From assembly GCF_900090325.1 (NCBI RefSeq), contig NZ_FMHW01000002.1, forward strand, positions 1,922,001 through 1,986,000: DNA of 64,000 bases. The letters are read 5' to 3'. The DNA comes from Micromonospora pallida. GTDB lineage: Bacteria > Actinomycetota > Actinomycetes > Mycobacteriales > Micromonosporaceae. Position 1 is the first letter of the stretch. Every line of letters starts with the position of its first letter. Positions 1-7,953 of the stretch are shown piece after piece. The position numbers and the translations under genes are program-made. Under the pieces are notes generated by a model. It was not told the origin of the DNA. It made no database searches and worked only from the letters and a program-made list of their open reading frames with translations.

Positions 1-35
1 CCTTTTGCGGGATTTTGGGGCTTAATGTCGATGGG

Positions 36-221
36 GTGAAGGACCGAGGACTACGCACGTTCGTCACCGTGCTGACCGGCCTGGTGGTGCTCTACTTCGG
101 CAGCGCCGGGCGGGACCCGGGCGCGGAGGGTCGGGTCTCGAACGGGGTGATCGTCATGGCGCTGGCGGCCGCGCTGCTGGTGTGGCACCTGACCAGACCT
201 GGCGGCTCCGCGGCCAAGTGA
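36..221 (+). CDS. Small two-helix membrane protein, function unknown
   Basis: This 61-residue protein has two hydrophobic stretches, about residues 8-21 (TVLTGLVVLYFGSAG) and 39-53 (VIVMALAAALLVWHL), joined by a short Asp/Glu-containing loop. It is probably a hairpin-like inner-membrane protein. GTG at 36 is the most sensible start, because the frame extends upstream only to a TTG at 15 whose extra residues look non-coding. The next gene is convergent and begins its stop 13 bp downstream. I do not recognise the family, and no function is assigned. Confidence 0.55.
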   Translation: MKDRGLRTFVTVLTGLVVLYFGSAGRDPGAEGRVSNGVIVMALAAALLVWHLTRPGGSAAK

Positions 222-234
222 GCCGCGCGGCGAG

Positions 235-891
235 TCAGCGGCCGCCGGTGGCCGTCCGGGTCACCTCGGCGGCGGACTCCTCGCCGAGGGCGACCCGCAC
301 CAGCGCCGAGGTGAGCCGGCCGACGTCGGCCGGCCCGACCAGCGCCGCAAGGTCCGCCGCCGACTGAGGCAGGCCCAGCCGGGCCGCGCCGGCCAGGGCC
401 CGTCGGTCGGCGAACGGTCGGATGTCCGGCCACACCGTCTGCACCTCGCGCAGGAAGATGTCCGCGCCGGTGGGGCCGATTCCCGGGAACGCGGTGAGCA
501 GCCGCCGCAGCCCGGCCAGGTCACCGTGCGCGGCGGTGTGCAGCCGCCGCAGGTCCCCCCGCCACCGGTCCAGGCACAGCCGGGCCCCGGTGCCGAGCAT
601 CGTGGCGGTCCGCTCGTCGTAGCGGCGGTAGTGGCCGCGTCCCAACGCGTCGACCCGGTCCTGCCAGGCGGCGGCCTCCATCCGCTGCGGGGTCCGCCAC
701 CCGGCGGCGAACAGTTCCCCGGCGGCGGCCACCGCCACCCGCGCGCGGATCCGGGTACTCAGCAGGGTGGCCAGCACCAGCAGTTGGTACAGGGCGGCGG
801 GCCGGTCGGCCAGGCGGATCCCGGCCTCTTCGGCGTAGGTGTGGGGCTGGCAGCGCAGCAGGGCTCGCGCCACCGCGCGTTCGTCGCTCAC
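235..891 (-). CDS. HhH-GPD / endonuclease III-like protein without iron-sulfur cluster
   Basis: The 218-residue protein has the helix-hairpin-helix core of the endonuclease III/MutY glycosylase superfamily. The hairpin FPGIGPTGAD lies at residues 135-144, followed by FADRRAL at 160-166 with a candidate catalytic Asp162. The position that carries the Schiff-base lysine in bifunctional endonuclease III is occupied by Thr/Pro. The C-terminal four-cysteine loop for the 4Fe-4S cluster is absent; only Cys14 and Cys106 are visible. It may therefore be a monofunctional base-excision glycosylase or a DNA-binding relative. The length is close to that of endonuclease III. It is monocistronic and convergent with the small gene to its left. 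Confidence 0.75.
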   Translation of the reverse strand: MSDERAVARALLRCQPHTYAEEAGIRLADRPAALYQLLVLATLLSTRIRARVAVAAAGELFAAGWRTPQRMEAAAWQDRVDALGRGHYRRYDERTATMLGTGARLCLDRWRGDLRRLHTAAHGDLAGLRRLLTAFPGIGPTGADIFLREVQTVWPDIRPFADRRALAGAARLGLPQSAADLAALVGPADVGRLTSALVRVALGEESAAEVTRTATGGR

Positions 892-952
892 CGGTGGGGT
901 CTACCCGGAGCGCGGCCGATCACCCCCGCCAGGCTGGGTTCAGGGCCAGCTG

Positions 953-1092
953 GTGTCGCTGGGCCGCCCTGGGCCGGCTGGTGTCGCTGGGCCGCCCTGG
1001 GCCGGCTGGTCGCGCCGGGCCGCCCTGGGCCGGCTGGACTCGCCGGGCCGTTCTGGGCCGGCTGGTCGCGCCGGGCCGCATGGGCCCGCCGG
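953..1092. repeat. 28-bp tandem repeat, about five copies
   Basis: Five consecutive 28-bp units start at 953, 981, 1009, 1037 and 1065. The first two are identical (GTGTCGCT followed by GGGCCGCCCT and GGGCCGGCTG). Units 3-5 diverge mainly in the first eight bases. The unit length is not a multiple of three and no convincing gene crosses it, so it is an intergenic minisatellite between the HhH gene and the small gene at 1155. Confidence 0.85.
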
Positions 1093-1154
1093 GCCCGGGT
1101 AACCGGTGGCCGGCGGCGTACCCCGCCGCGCACCACCGACGGAAGGAGACATCC

Positions 1155-1358
1155 GTGTCGAATCCACAACAGCCGGAGCTGCGGCGCAACGCCCGTAACG
1201 ACGCGGTGCAGGACGCCAAGGGACCCGGTGCGAACGGCCATCCGCTCGGCGGGTCCCGCACCGGCGACCGGGGCCGCCCGGTGCCACGCGGGCAGACCTC
1301 GCCGTACGGGCCGTCCGGTGAGTCGGTGGCCGAGGACGACAGCGACCGCCGGCGCTAA
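1155..1358 (+). CDS. Small hydrophilic protein, function unknown
   Basis: This 67-residue protein is rich in Arg, Asn, Gly, Pro and Asp and has no hydrophobic segment, so it is probably cytoplasmic and largely disordered. The GTG start at 1155 has a good Shine-Dalgarno (GGAAGGAG) 6 bp upstream, the main reason to accept it. Its stop overlaps the stop of the convergent membrane-protein gene by 4 bp. No family is recognised. Confidence 0.6.
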   Translation: MSNPQQPELRRNARNDAVQDAKGPGANGHPLGGSRTGDRGRPVPRGQTSPYGPSGESVAEDDSDRRR

Positions 1359-1819
1359 CCCCGGCGGGGCGGCCGCAGCCGGTACCAGGTGGCGGCGGCC
1401 GCCACCCCGTACGCCAGGTGCGGCACCAGGTCGCTCAGCCAGTCCGTGCGGCTCCACCGGCGCGGGTCGGTCACCCCCAGGGCAGTCATCGTCCCGTCGG
1501 ACAGCGCCATCACGCCCGCGCCGAGCAGCGTCACCGCCACCGTCGGCGCGATCCGACGTCGCCGGGCGAGCATCGCAAACGCCGCGCCGGCGCCGACGCC
1601 CAGCCCGTACCCGAGCAGCGCGCCCAGGCCGGCGCGGCGGTTGGGTGCCCGGCCGTCCGCCCCGAGGTCGACGTGCGCGACCCCGGCCAGCCGGTCGACG
1701 GTGTCGTCCGGGGTGCTGCTGGCCGGCCGCCCCCGCACCACCATGTCCAGGTAGCTGACCGTGTTGAGCGCGGCCGTGCCGGCCGCGCCCGCGATCATCC
1801 CGTCAACCATGGCGGTCAT
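1355..1819 (-). CDS. Multi-pass membrane protein, function unknown
   Basis: The 154-residue product has hydrophobic segments near residues 6-24, 64-84, 92-110 and 132-146, so about four membrane passes are likely. A central polar loop (about 29-62) contains DDTVDRLAGVAHVDLG. The gene is second in a two-gene unit: its ATG overlaps the stop of the small acidic/basic protein upstream by 4 bp (1816-1819), implying translational coupling. I do not recognise the family; a structural or transport-associated role is only a guess. Confidence 0.65.
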   Translation of the reverse strand: MTAMVDGMIAGAAGTAALNTVSYLDMVVRGRPASSTPDDTVDRLAGVAHVDLGADGRAPNRRAGLGALLGYGLGVGAGAAFAMLARRRRIAPTVAVTLLGAGVMALSDGTMTALGVTDPRRWSRTDWLSDLVPHLAYGVAAAATWYRLRPPRRG

Positions 1820-2025
1820 CTCGGGTCACCCGGCTCCCGTTCGGCCTTCGGGCCGAAGGTCCGTTCGCCGCGTACCACGCCCCGCTGTCCCCGGTCCTCC
1901 TGCAGGATCCGGTTGGCGACCTCGTTGGCCTCGTCGTCGGCGGCCCGCCCGGAATCCTCGACCAGCTTGCGCAGTCGGGCCCGTTCCTTGTCGTACGCGT
2001 TGCTGCCCGGTCGTGGTCCCGGCAT
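1816..2025 (-). CDS. Small charged protein, function unknown
   Basis: The 69-residue product is highly charged: a central Lys/Arg/Glu/Asp-rich helix-like stretch (KERARLRKLVEDSGRAADDE, residues 13-32) and a Pro/Gly tail. No signal peptide or membrane helix is present. It is translationally coupled to the downstream membrane-protein gene by a 4-bp overlap, so the two may work together. It resembles the short uncharacterised phosphoprotein-like proteins common in actinomycetes, but this is impression only. Confidence 0.6.
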   Translation of the reverse strand: MPGPRPGSNAYDKERARLRKLVEDSGRAADDEANEVANRILQEDRGQRGVVRGERTFGPKAEREPGDPR

Positions 2026-2107
2026 GCCCCCGCCTCCCTGCGTGTCGTCGTGGCCGTTGGCGTACGCGGTGTACCCGCCGCGCCCCCGGCCATGCCGCCC
2101 GGCCGGT

Positions 2108-2989
2108 TCAGCCGGGTGCCCGGACCACGACCACCGGGCAGTCGGCGTGATGCAGCACCGACTGACTCACCGAACCGAGCAGCAGGCCGCTCAGCTCACC
2201 GCGGCCCCGTGCCCCCACCACCAGCAGCTGCGCCTGCCGGGACGCGTCGGTCAGCGCCGGACCGGGCCGGGCGTGGAGCACCTGCGGGGTCACCGGCACA
2301 TGCGGATACCGCTCGCCCAGCCCGGCCAGGGACTCGGCGAGCAGCCGCTCCTCCTCGCCCCGCAGGACCGCCTCGTCGTGGACCAGCGGCTGCATGTCGC
2401 CGGGGCCGGTGGACGCCGGATGCCGGTAGGCGTGCACCGCCAGCAGCCCGGTGTCCCGCCACGCCGCCTGCTCGGCGGCGACCGTCACGGCCAGCCGGGA
2501 CAGCTCGGAACCGTCCACCCCGACGACCACCGGCCCGGTGGTCCGTTCGGTGCCCCGGACGACCAGCACGGGGCAGTCGGCGTACCCGGCGACCTGGATC
2601 GCCACCGACCCGACCAGCAGCGAGGTGAACCCGCCCAGACCCCGGTCACCGAGGACGACCATGGTGGCGGTGACGGACTCGCCGAGCAGCACGGCGGCGG
2701 GGCCACCGTCGATGATCTCCCCGGTGACCGGCAGGTCCGGTACGGCGGCCCGGGCCTGTGCGACGGCCTCGTCGACGAACCGGCGGGCCTGCTGACGTAA
2801 CCCGCTGCCGGGTGGCCCGCCGGCCGGTGGCGCGCCGCTGATGTGCAGCAGCGGCCAGACGAAGGCGTGCACCACGCGCAGCGGCCGGTGGCGCCGGGCT
2901 GCCTCCACGGCGGCCAGTCGCACGGCGCGCAGTGCCGCCGGCGAGCCGTCCACCCCGACCACCACCGCCGCGTCGTGCGCCGAGTTCAC
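2108..2989 (-). CDS. Universal stress protein, tandem two-domain form
   Basis: The 293-residue protein contains two UspA domains. Each starts with the typical beta strand and loop: VVVGVDGSPAALRAVRLA near the N terminus and VVVGVDGSELSRLAVTVA near residue 150. Each ends with an ATP-binding glycine motif (GDRGLGGFTSLLVGS; GARGRGELSGLLLGS). It is therefore probably of the nucleotide-binding class used in dormancy and stress responses of actinobacteria. The GTG at 2989 is preceded by GGAGGGAG. The frame stays open upstream, but that extension overlaps the next promoter region and looks non-coding. Confidence 0.92.
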   Translation of the reverse strand: MNSAHDAAVVVGVDGSPAALRAVRLAAVEAARRHRPLRVVHAFVWPLLHISGAPPAGGPPGSGLRQQARRFVDEAVAQARAAVPDLPVTGEIIDGGPAAVLLGESVTATMVVLGDRGLGGFTSLLVGSVAIQVAGYADCPVLVVRGTERTTGPVVVGVDGSELSRLAVTVAAEQAAWRDTGLLAVHAYRHPASTGPGDMQPLVHDEAVLRGEEERLLAESLAGLGERYPHVPVTPQVLHARPGPALTDASRQAQLLVVGARGRGELSGLLLGSVSQSVLHHADCPVVVVRAPG

Positions 2990-3169
2990 GACCGCCTCTC
3001 CCTCCGCGAGCGTCCTGCCGCAGCGGCCCGACCAGGGTGCCTGCGGGGGAGCCGTGACCGACCCACCGGCTCCGGCCCAGTATCGCGAGCGGGGGGCCGC
3101 GCCGGGGCGATACCGGCCAGGACGCCGGTCGGTACGCTGTCGCCGACCACAGCGGAGGGGGACGAAACG

Positions 3170-3916
3170 ATGGCCGAGCCGAGCGTGCCGAGTACTGCCC
3201 GGATGATCGATTTCTGGCTCGGCGGGAGCGACCACTTCCCGGTCGACGTGGCCGCCGCGCACGCCTTCGAGCAGGCGTACGGGCCGTGCGCGCCGGTGTT
3301 CCGGTCGCTGCGGGCCTTCCTCGGCCGGTCGGTGCGGCACATCGCCGACGCCGGGGTGGACTCGTTCCTGGTCTTCGGGGCCGGTGTGCCGACCCGGGGC
3401 AACGTCCACGAGGCGGTGCCGGAGGCCACCGTCCTCTACACCGACGTCGACCCGGTGGCCGTCGAGATCGGCCAGCGGATGCTCGCCGGCCACGACCGGG
3501 TGGGCTACGGCTTCGGCGACGCCACCGACCCGGCGGGCATCGACCCGGCGCTGCGGCAGCGGTTCCTGCCCGGCTGGGGCGAGCGGCCGGTGGGGCTGGT
3601 CTTCCTCGGGCTGGCCGCGTTCCTCGACGACGCCACCCTGGCCCGCACCCTCGACGACCTGTACGCGGCGGTCGCCCCGGGCAGCCGGCTCGCCATCGAC
3701 TTCGACACCGAGGAACTCGCCGCCTACCCGGAGGCCCTGGCGATGATGGGGCCGGCGTTCCGGATGCGGGCGCCGGAGTCGTTCGCCGGGCTGCTCGGGC
3801 GGTGGCAGCCGACCGCCGACGGCATCGTGCCGGTGGCGCGGTGGCGTCCCGAGGGCGCCCCCGAGGTGGTGCCCGACGCGTTCTACGGGGCAGTCGCGGT
3901 CAAACCGGCCGGGTGA
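3170..3916 (+). CDS. SAM-dependent methyltransferase, DUF574 family
   Basis: The 248-residue product has the DUF574 hallmark N terminus (ARMIDFWLGGSDHFPVD, residues 10-26), equivalent to the ARxYDYxLGGxxNF motif. This is followed by a Rossmann segment with an acidic strand end (VLYTDVDPVAVEIG) and the later GLVFLGLAAFLDD and SRLAIDFDTEE strands. It is likely a class I methyltransferase; the substrate of this large actinobacterial family is unknown. The ATG at 3170 follows GGAGGGGGA. It is followed closely by the phosphatase gene, but a promoter-like TATGCT lies between them, so co-transcription is uncertain. Confidence 0.85.
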   Translation: MAEPSVPSTARMIDFWLGGSDHFPVDVAAAHAFEQAYGPCAPVFRSLRAFLGRSVRHIADAGVDSFLVFGAGVPTRGNVHEAVPEATVLYTDVDPVAVEIGQRMLAGHDRVGYGFGDATDPAGIDPALRQRFLPGWGERPVGLVFLGLAAFLDDATLARTLDDLYAAVAPGSRLAIDFDTEELAAYPEALAMMGPAFRMRAPESFAGLLGRWQPTADGIVPVARWRPEGAPEVVPDAFYGAVAVKPAG

Positions 3917-3949
3917 CGACCGCGGGCGAGGTGCCCGGGACGCCCTCCG

Positions 3950-3955
3950 TATGCT
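3950..3955 (+). promoter_or_regulatory. Candidate -10 element of the phosphatase gene
   Basis: TATGCT matches the actinobacterial TANNNT -10 pattern 36 bp before the start at 3992. It is followed by a short palindrome, TTGCC-GTA-GGGCAA. No convincing -35 box is seen. Confidence 0.4.
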
Positions 3956-3991
3956 TGCTTGCCGTAGGGCAACAGTTTCTCGGAGGAATCC

Positions 3992-5176
3992 ATGCCGCAG
4001 GCGCCCCCATCGGTGTCGCGCGCGTTACGCCAGGCCCCACCGGACCGGTTGGTGGAGGTCGCCGACCGGGTCATCCGTACGTCGACCGGCGCGCTGCGGA
4101 CGGACGTCTTCATCGCCGACTACCGGATCACCGGCCTGTGGCCGGTGCTCGACCCGACGCTGCCCGACGCCGGGCCGCTGCTCGACCGGGGCGGCGCGCA
4201 GCGGTGTTTCCGCAGTCAGGAGCCGGTGCTCGACGACGCCGCGAACGGGCACTGTCGACTGTGGCTGCCGCTGACGGCGTGGGGTGAGCGACTCGGGGTG
4301 CTGCTGGTGGAGTGGGACGCGCCACCGGACGCGGAACTGCTCGGCTGGGCCGGGGAGGTCGCCGGGGACCTGGCGGTGGCGTTGCGCGCCGCCGACCGGG
4401 AGACCGACCGGTACCGCCGGGCACGGCGGCGGGAGCGGCTGACCCTGGCCGCCGAGATGCAGTGGGACCTGCTGCCCGGATGCAGCCTCAGCCACCCGGC
4501 GTTCCTGCTGGCCGGGCAGCTCGAACCGGCGTACTCCGTCGGCGGGGACCACTTCGACTGGTCCCTCGATGCCGACCGGCTGACCGTGACGGTGCTCAAC
4601 GGCACGGGCAGCGGCCTGTCGGCCGCCCTGCTGACCTCGGTCACCGTCAACGCGATGCGCAACGCCCGCCGCTCCGGTGGCAGCCTCGTGGAGCAGGCCG
4701 AGCTGGCCTCCGACACGATCTTCTACCAGCACCGGGGCAACCGGCACGTGGCCACGCTGCTGCTGGAGGTGGACGTGTCGTCCGGGCGGGTACGGGCGGT
4801 GGACGCCGGCTCGCCGCACCTGCTGCGGGCCCGGGCCGGGGCGGTGGAGCGGATCCCCCTCGAACAGCAACTGCCCCTGGGCATGTTCCCCGACACCCGC
4901 TACGACGTGCAGGAGTTCGACCTGCAACCGGGAGACCGGCTGTTCGCGGTCAGCGACGGGGTCTACGCGGCCGACCCGACCGGCTCGGAGCCGTACGGCC
5001 AACGCGTGATGGCTCGGGCGATGCGGTCGACACGGCTGCAACCGGCAGCCGAGGCGGTTGGTACGGTAATGCGCGAACTGCACGCCTACCACGCTGACGC
5101 CGATCTGCGCGATGATGCGGTGGTCGTGTGCCTCGACTGGCGGGGGACCCCGCGCCGGGACGGGTCGGAGCAGTAG
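3992..5176 (+). CDS. PP2C/SpoIIE-type serine phosphatase
   Basis: The 394-residue soluble protein has a C-terminal SpoIIE/RsbU phosphatase domain from about residue 155. Recognisable metal-site and core strands are MQWDLLPG, GGDHFDW, LVEQAELASDTIF, RVRAVDAGSPHLLR and GDRLFAVSDGVYAADP. Acidic residues in GGDHFDW and SDGV are the expected metal ligands. The N-terminal 150 residues resemble a divergent sensory domain but lack clear GAF or PAS motifs. Such enzymes usually dephosphorylate anti-anti-sigma factors; the STAS gene at 43576 is a distant possible partner. ATG 3992 follows TCGGAGGA. Confidence 0.85.
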   Translation: MPQAPPSVSRALRQAPPDRLVEVADRVIRTSTGALRTDVFIADYRITGLWPVLDPTLPDAGPLLDRGGAQRCFRSQEPVLDDAANGHCRLWLPLTAWGERLGVLLVEWDAPPDAELLGWAGEVAGDLAVALRAADRETDRYRRARRRERLTLAAEMQWDLLPGCSLSHPAFLLAGQLEPAYSVGGDHFDWSLDADRLTVTVLNGTGSGLSAALLTSVTVNAMRNARRSGGSLVEQAELASDTIFYQHRGNRHVATLLLEVDVSSGRVRAVDAGSPHLLRARAGAVERIPLEQQLPLGMFPDTRYDVQEFDLQPGDRLFAVSDGVYAADPTGSEPYGQRVMARAMRSTRLQPAAEAVGTVMRELHAYHADADLRDDAVVVCLDWRGTPRRDGSEQ

Positions 5177-5223
5177 CCGTACGTGCGGGGTGACCCGGAC
5201 GGGACAATCGCAGGGGACATCGG

Positions 5224-5697
5224 GTGGAGCGACCTCCGGATCTGGCCGCGGCGGTCGAGGCTGCGGCCGGGGCTCTCGTCGCTGTGCTGGAGTCGGCCGC
5301 CTCCCGGCACAGCGTGTCGGTGCCGCCGACCCAGCTCCGCGTGCTGTCGATCATCACGGAACGGCCGGGCACCAACGTCAATCGGTTGGCGGAGCTGTTG
5401 GACGTCGTACCGTCGTCGGCGAGTCGGCTCTGCGACCGGTTGGAGGCGACCGGGTTGGTGCGCCGGGCGGCCGATCCCCGGGACCGACGTGAGGTCCACC
5501 TGATGCCCACCCCCGCGGCCGAGGACCTGCTGCGGGAGATCAAGGAGCGGCGGCACCGCGCGGTGCAGGTGGTGCTGGACCGGATGCCGAGCCGGTCGCA
5601 GCACGAGCTGCTGCTGGCGCTGCTGGCGTTCGGGCAGGCCGCGGCGCTCGGCGAGCCGGTTCCCGCGCAACGCGACTCCGCCGCCCGGACGGCCTGA
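5224..5697 (+). CDS. MarR-family transcriptional regulator
   Basis: The 157-residue protein has a MarR winged helix: PTQLRVLSII (helix 2), NVNRLAELLDVVPSSASRLC (helix-turn-helix, about residues 56-75), then the wing VRRAADPRDRREVHLMPT and a C-terminal dimerisation helix. The DPRDRR motif is typical. The GTG at 5224 lies 47 bp after the phosphatase stop, so it may be read from the same transcript. The target is unknown; the nearest following gene starts 340 bp away and has its own promoter-like element. Confidence 0.88.
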   Translation: MERPPDLAAAVEAAAGALVAVLESAASRHSVSVPPTQLRVLSIITERPGTNVNRLAELLDVVPSSASRLCDRLEATGLVRRAADPRDRREVHLMPTPAAEDLLREIKERRHRAVQVVLDRMPSRSQHELLLALLAFGQAAALGEPVPAQRDSAARTA

Positions 5698-6038
5698 CCA
5701 GGCCTCTCACACCCGCTTGTCCCAGGGCCCGGTGACCGCCGGGAGTCCCACCTTATCGGTGCCCCCGGCCACGCCCGGCGGCGCGGGGAGCCCGACCACA
5801 CCCGCGCCCCACGGCCACGCCCGGCGAGCGACGGGCACCAGGAACACCGGACGGGGGCCGGATATAGTGGCACCGCAACTCGACGTCCATGATCGCCACG
5901 ACCACGGGCCCGGGTTCGTGTCACGCCCCACCCGGGGCCAGAGGGTGCCGGCGAACGCCGGCCGAGCAGCGCGCCACGTCCCTCCGCCGCGCCCCGACCA
6001 CCGGTCGGGCGTCGGACCGTGTCGCGGAGGGAGGTCCG
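5698..6038. other. 341-bp gap with a candidate promoter
   Basis: No gene is supported here: the open frames lack Shine-Dalgarno sequences and protein-like composition. A TATAGT at 5863-5868 is a good actinobacterial -10 box on the plus strand. It would give the phosphatidyltransferase operon a 5' leader of about 165 nt. Several short GC palindromes lie between 5895 and 5970. No riboswitch class is recognised. Confidence 0.5.
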
Positions 6039-6674
6039 GTGTCGGGTCGGCAGGCTGGGGCAGAACACGCCCAGCCGTCCATCGACCCGCCGACGGACGC
6101 GGGCTCGCGGGTGTGGACCCTGCCCAACCTGATCAGCTTCGTCCGGCTGCTCGGCGTGCCGCTCTTCCTCTACCTGTTCCTCGTCGTCGAGGCCGACGTC
6201 GCCGCGGTCGTGGTGCTGGCCGTCGGCGGCACCACCGACTGGGTCGACGGGTGGGTGGCCCGTCGACTGCGTCAGGTGAGCCGGCTGGGGGAGTTGCTCG
6301 ACCCGTTCGCCGACCGTCTCTACATCCTCGCCACCCTGCTCGCCTTCACCGCCCGTGCGGTGGTGCCGTGGCAGTTCACCGCCGCCCTGCTCGGCCGGGA
6401 GCTGCTGCTGTTCGGTGCCCTGGTGGTGCTGCGCCGGTACGGGTACGGGCCGCCGCCGGTGCACTACGTGGGCAAGACGGCCACGTTCGTGCTGCTGGCG
6501 GCCTTCCCGATCCTGCTGCTGGCGGCGACCACCCCGGCCGTGGCGACGGCCGCCGCGGCGATCGGCTGGGGGCTGGCCTGGTGGGGGCTGGTGCTCTACT
6601 GGGTGGCCGGGGTGTTCTACGTGGTGCAGGCCGGTCAGCTGGTGCGCGAACGTCGCGAGGGGGCGGCGGGATGA
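6039..6674 (+). CDS. CDP-alcohol phosphatidyltransferase (phospholipid synthase)
   Basis: This 211-residue membrane enzyme joins CDP-diacylglycerol to an alcohol. It carries the full family signature DG-x2-AR-x8-G-x3-D-x3-D as DGWVARRLRQVSRLGELLD followed by PFADR, near residues 70-92, with four to five hydrophobic helices around it. GTG 6039 has the strong Shine-Dalgarno GGAGGGAGG. By position it is the counterpart of M. tuberculosis Rv1822 (pgsA2), heading the DUF881/gcvH/garA block. Whether the acceptor is glycerol-phosphate, phosphatidylglycerol (cardiolipin synthase) or another alcohol cannot be read from sequence. Confidence 0.88.
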   Translation: MSGRQAGAEHAQPSIDPPTDAGSRVWTLPNLISFVRLLGVPLFLYLFLVVEADVAAVVVLAVGGTTDWVDGWVARRLRQVSRLGELLDPFADRLYILATLLAFTARAVVPWQFTAALLGRELLLFGALVVLRRYGYGPPPVHYVGKTATFVLLAAFPILLLAATTPAVATAAAAIGWGLAWWGLVLYWVAGVFYVVQAGQLVRERREGAAG

Positions 6675-7614
6675 CCGGTACCCCGCGTGACGGCGGCGGT
6701 CGCGGCGAGCGGGTCTTCACGCCGGACTTCCTCACCGAGCTGTTCCGTAACCCGCTCGACCAGGGCTACGCCGACGCGGCGGCCCGACGGCGGACGAACC
6801 CGCCGTCACCGTCCCGGGCGCGCGCGGGCCGGGCGGTCACCGGGGTGGTGCTGGTGGCGCTGGGCTTCCTGTTCGCGGTGGCGTACCGGCAGACCGTGGC
6901 GGAGGAACCCGACCGCAGCCAGGCCCGGTCCGGACTGGTGACCCAGATCCGGGAGCGGCAGGAGGAGACCGATCGGTTGACCCTCCGCGCCGAGCAGTTG
7001 CGGGACGAGGTTGCCCGGCAGCGGGACGCGGCGCTGTCCAGTAGCGCGGCGGCCCGACTGCGGGACCTGGAGGCCACGACCGGACTGGGTCGGGTCCGGG
7101 GGACGGGGTGGTGGTGCAGCTCGCCGACGCCCCCGGTAACCAGGACGTGGTCACCGGCGCCGGTGGTCCCGGTCCGGGTCGGGTGCTCTACCGGGATCTT
7201 CAGTTGGTGGCGAACGCGTTGTGGGCGGCGGGCGCGGAGGCGATCGCGGTCAACGACCAGCGGTTGACCTCCACCTCGACGATCCGGTCGGCCGGTGAGG
7301 CGATCCTGGTCGACTTCCGGCCGGTGACCGGCCCGTACCAGGTGTCGGCGATCGGACCGGACGGGATGCGACGCCGGTTCGAGGCGAGCGCGGCCGCGGC
7401 GCTGCTGCGGCGGGTCGCCGACGAGACCGGTTTGTCGTTCGGGTCGCGGGACGCCGAGGACCTGACGTTGCCGGAGGCGGCCACCGACTCGCAGTTGCGG
7501 TACGCCAGGCCGCCGGTGACGGAGTCCCCGTCCCCGTCGGCGGACTCTTCCCGCGTTCCTCGGCCGTCCGGGCCGGGAACGTCCTCTCCCAGCCCTTCCG
7601 GAGGTGACCGATGA
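6671..7614 (+). pseudogene. DUF881 membrane protein gene with a -1 frameshift
   Basis: The N-terminal part reads from ATG 6671 (overlapping the previous stop by 4 bp). It gives a short cytoplasmic segment, one membrane helix (VTGVVLVALGFLFAVAYR), a coiled-coil (RERQEETDRLTLRAEQLRDE) and LEATTGLGRVRG. The expected continuation GVVVQLADAP lies in a different frame, open from 7108 to 7614. The shift falls in the G5 run at 7098-7102; six Gs would restore one continuous DUF881 protein of about 314 residues. The C-terminal frame keeps LYRDLQLVANALWAAGAEAIAVNDQRL, typical of DUF881. Either a real mutation or a homopolymer sequencing error. The position matches Rv1823. Confidence 0.8.
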
Positions 7615-7943
7615 TCGCGGTGCTGGCGTTGATCGCCGGTGTGGTGCTCGGGGTGTATCTGGACCCCACGGTTCCCGCCGGGCTGCAGCCGTACCTCCCG
7701 ATCGCCGTGGTCGCGGCGCTGGACGCGGTCTTCGGCGGGGTACGGGCGAAACTGGACCGGATCTTCGACGACAAGCAGTTCGTCGTGTCGTTCATCTCCA
7801 ACGTGCTGGTCGCCGGCCTGATCGTCTACCTCGGTGACCAGCTCGGGGTGGGCGGGCAGCTCTCCACGGGCGTGGTGGTCGTGCTGGGCGTGCGGATCTT
7901 CGGGAACGTGGCGGCGATCCGCCGGCACCTGTTCCGGGCGTAG
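7611..7943 (+). CDS. Small membrane protein, DUF1290 (Sbp) family
   Basis: The 110-residue protein has three hydrophobic segments (residues 1-20, 22-40 and 60-95). It carries the DUF1290 signature YLPIAVVAALDAVFGGVRA followed by FDDKQFVVSFISN and LGVRIFGN. The family is a conserved companion of DUF881 proteins in Gram-positive bacteria; its role is unknown. Its ATG overlaps the end of the frameshifted DUF881 gene by 4 bp, and the second DUF881 gene follows at once, matching Rv1824. Confidence 0.9.
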   Translation: MIAVLALIAGVVLGVYLDPTVPAGLQPYLPIAVVAALDAVFGGVRAKLDRIFDDKQFVVSFISNVLVAGLIVYLGDQLGVGGQLSTGVVVVLGVRIFGNVAAIRRHLFRA

Positions 7944-7953
7944 GTTGGTGGCG

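Noticed and set aside
953..1092. CRISPR array
   Set aside because: The 28-bp units are directly adjacent with no unique spacers, and no cas genes are near.
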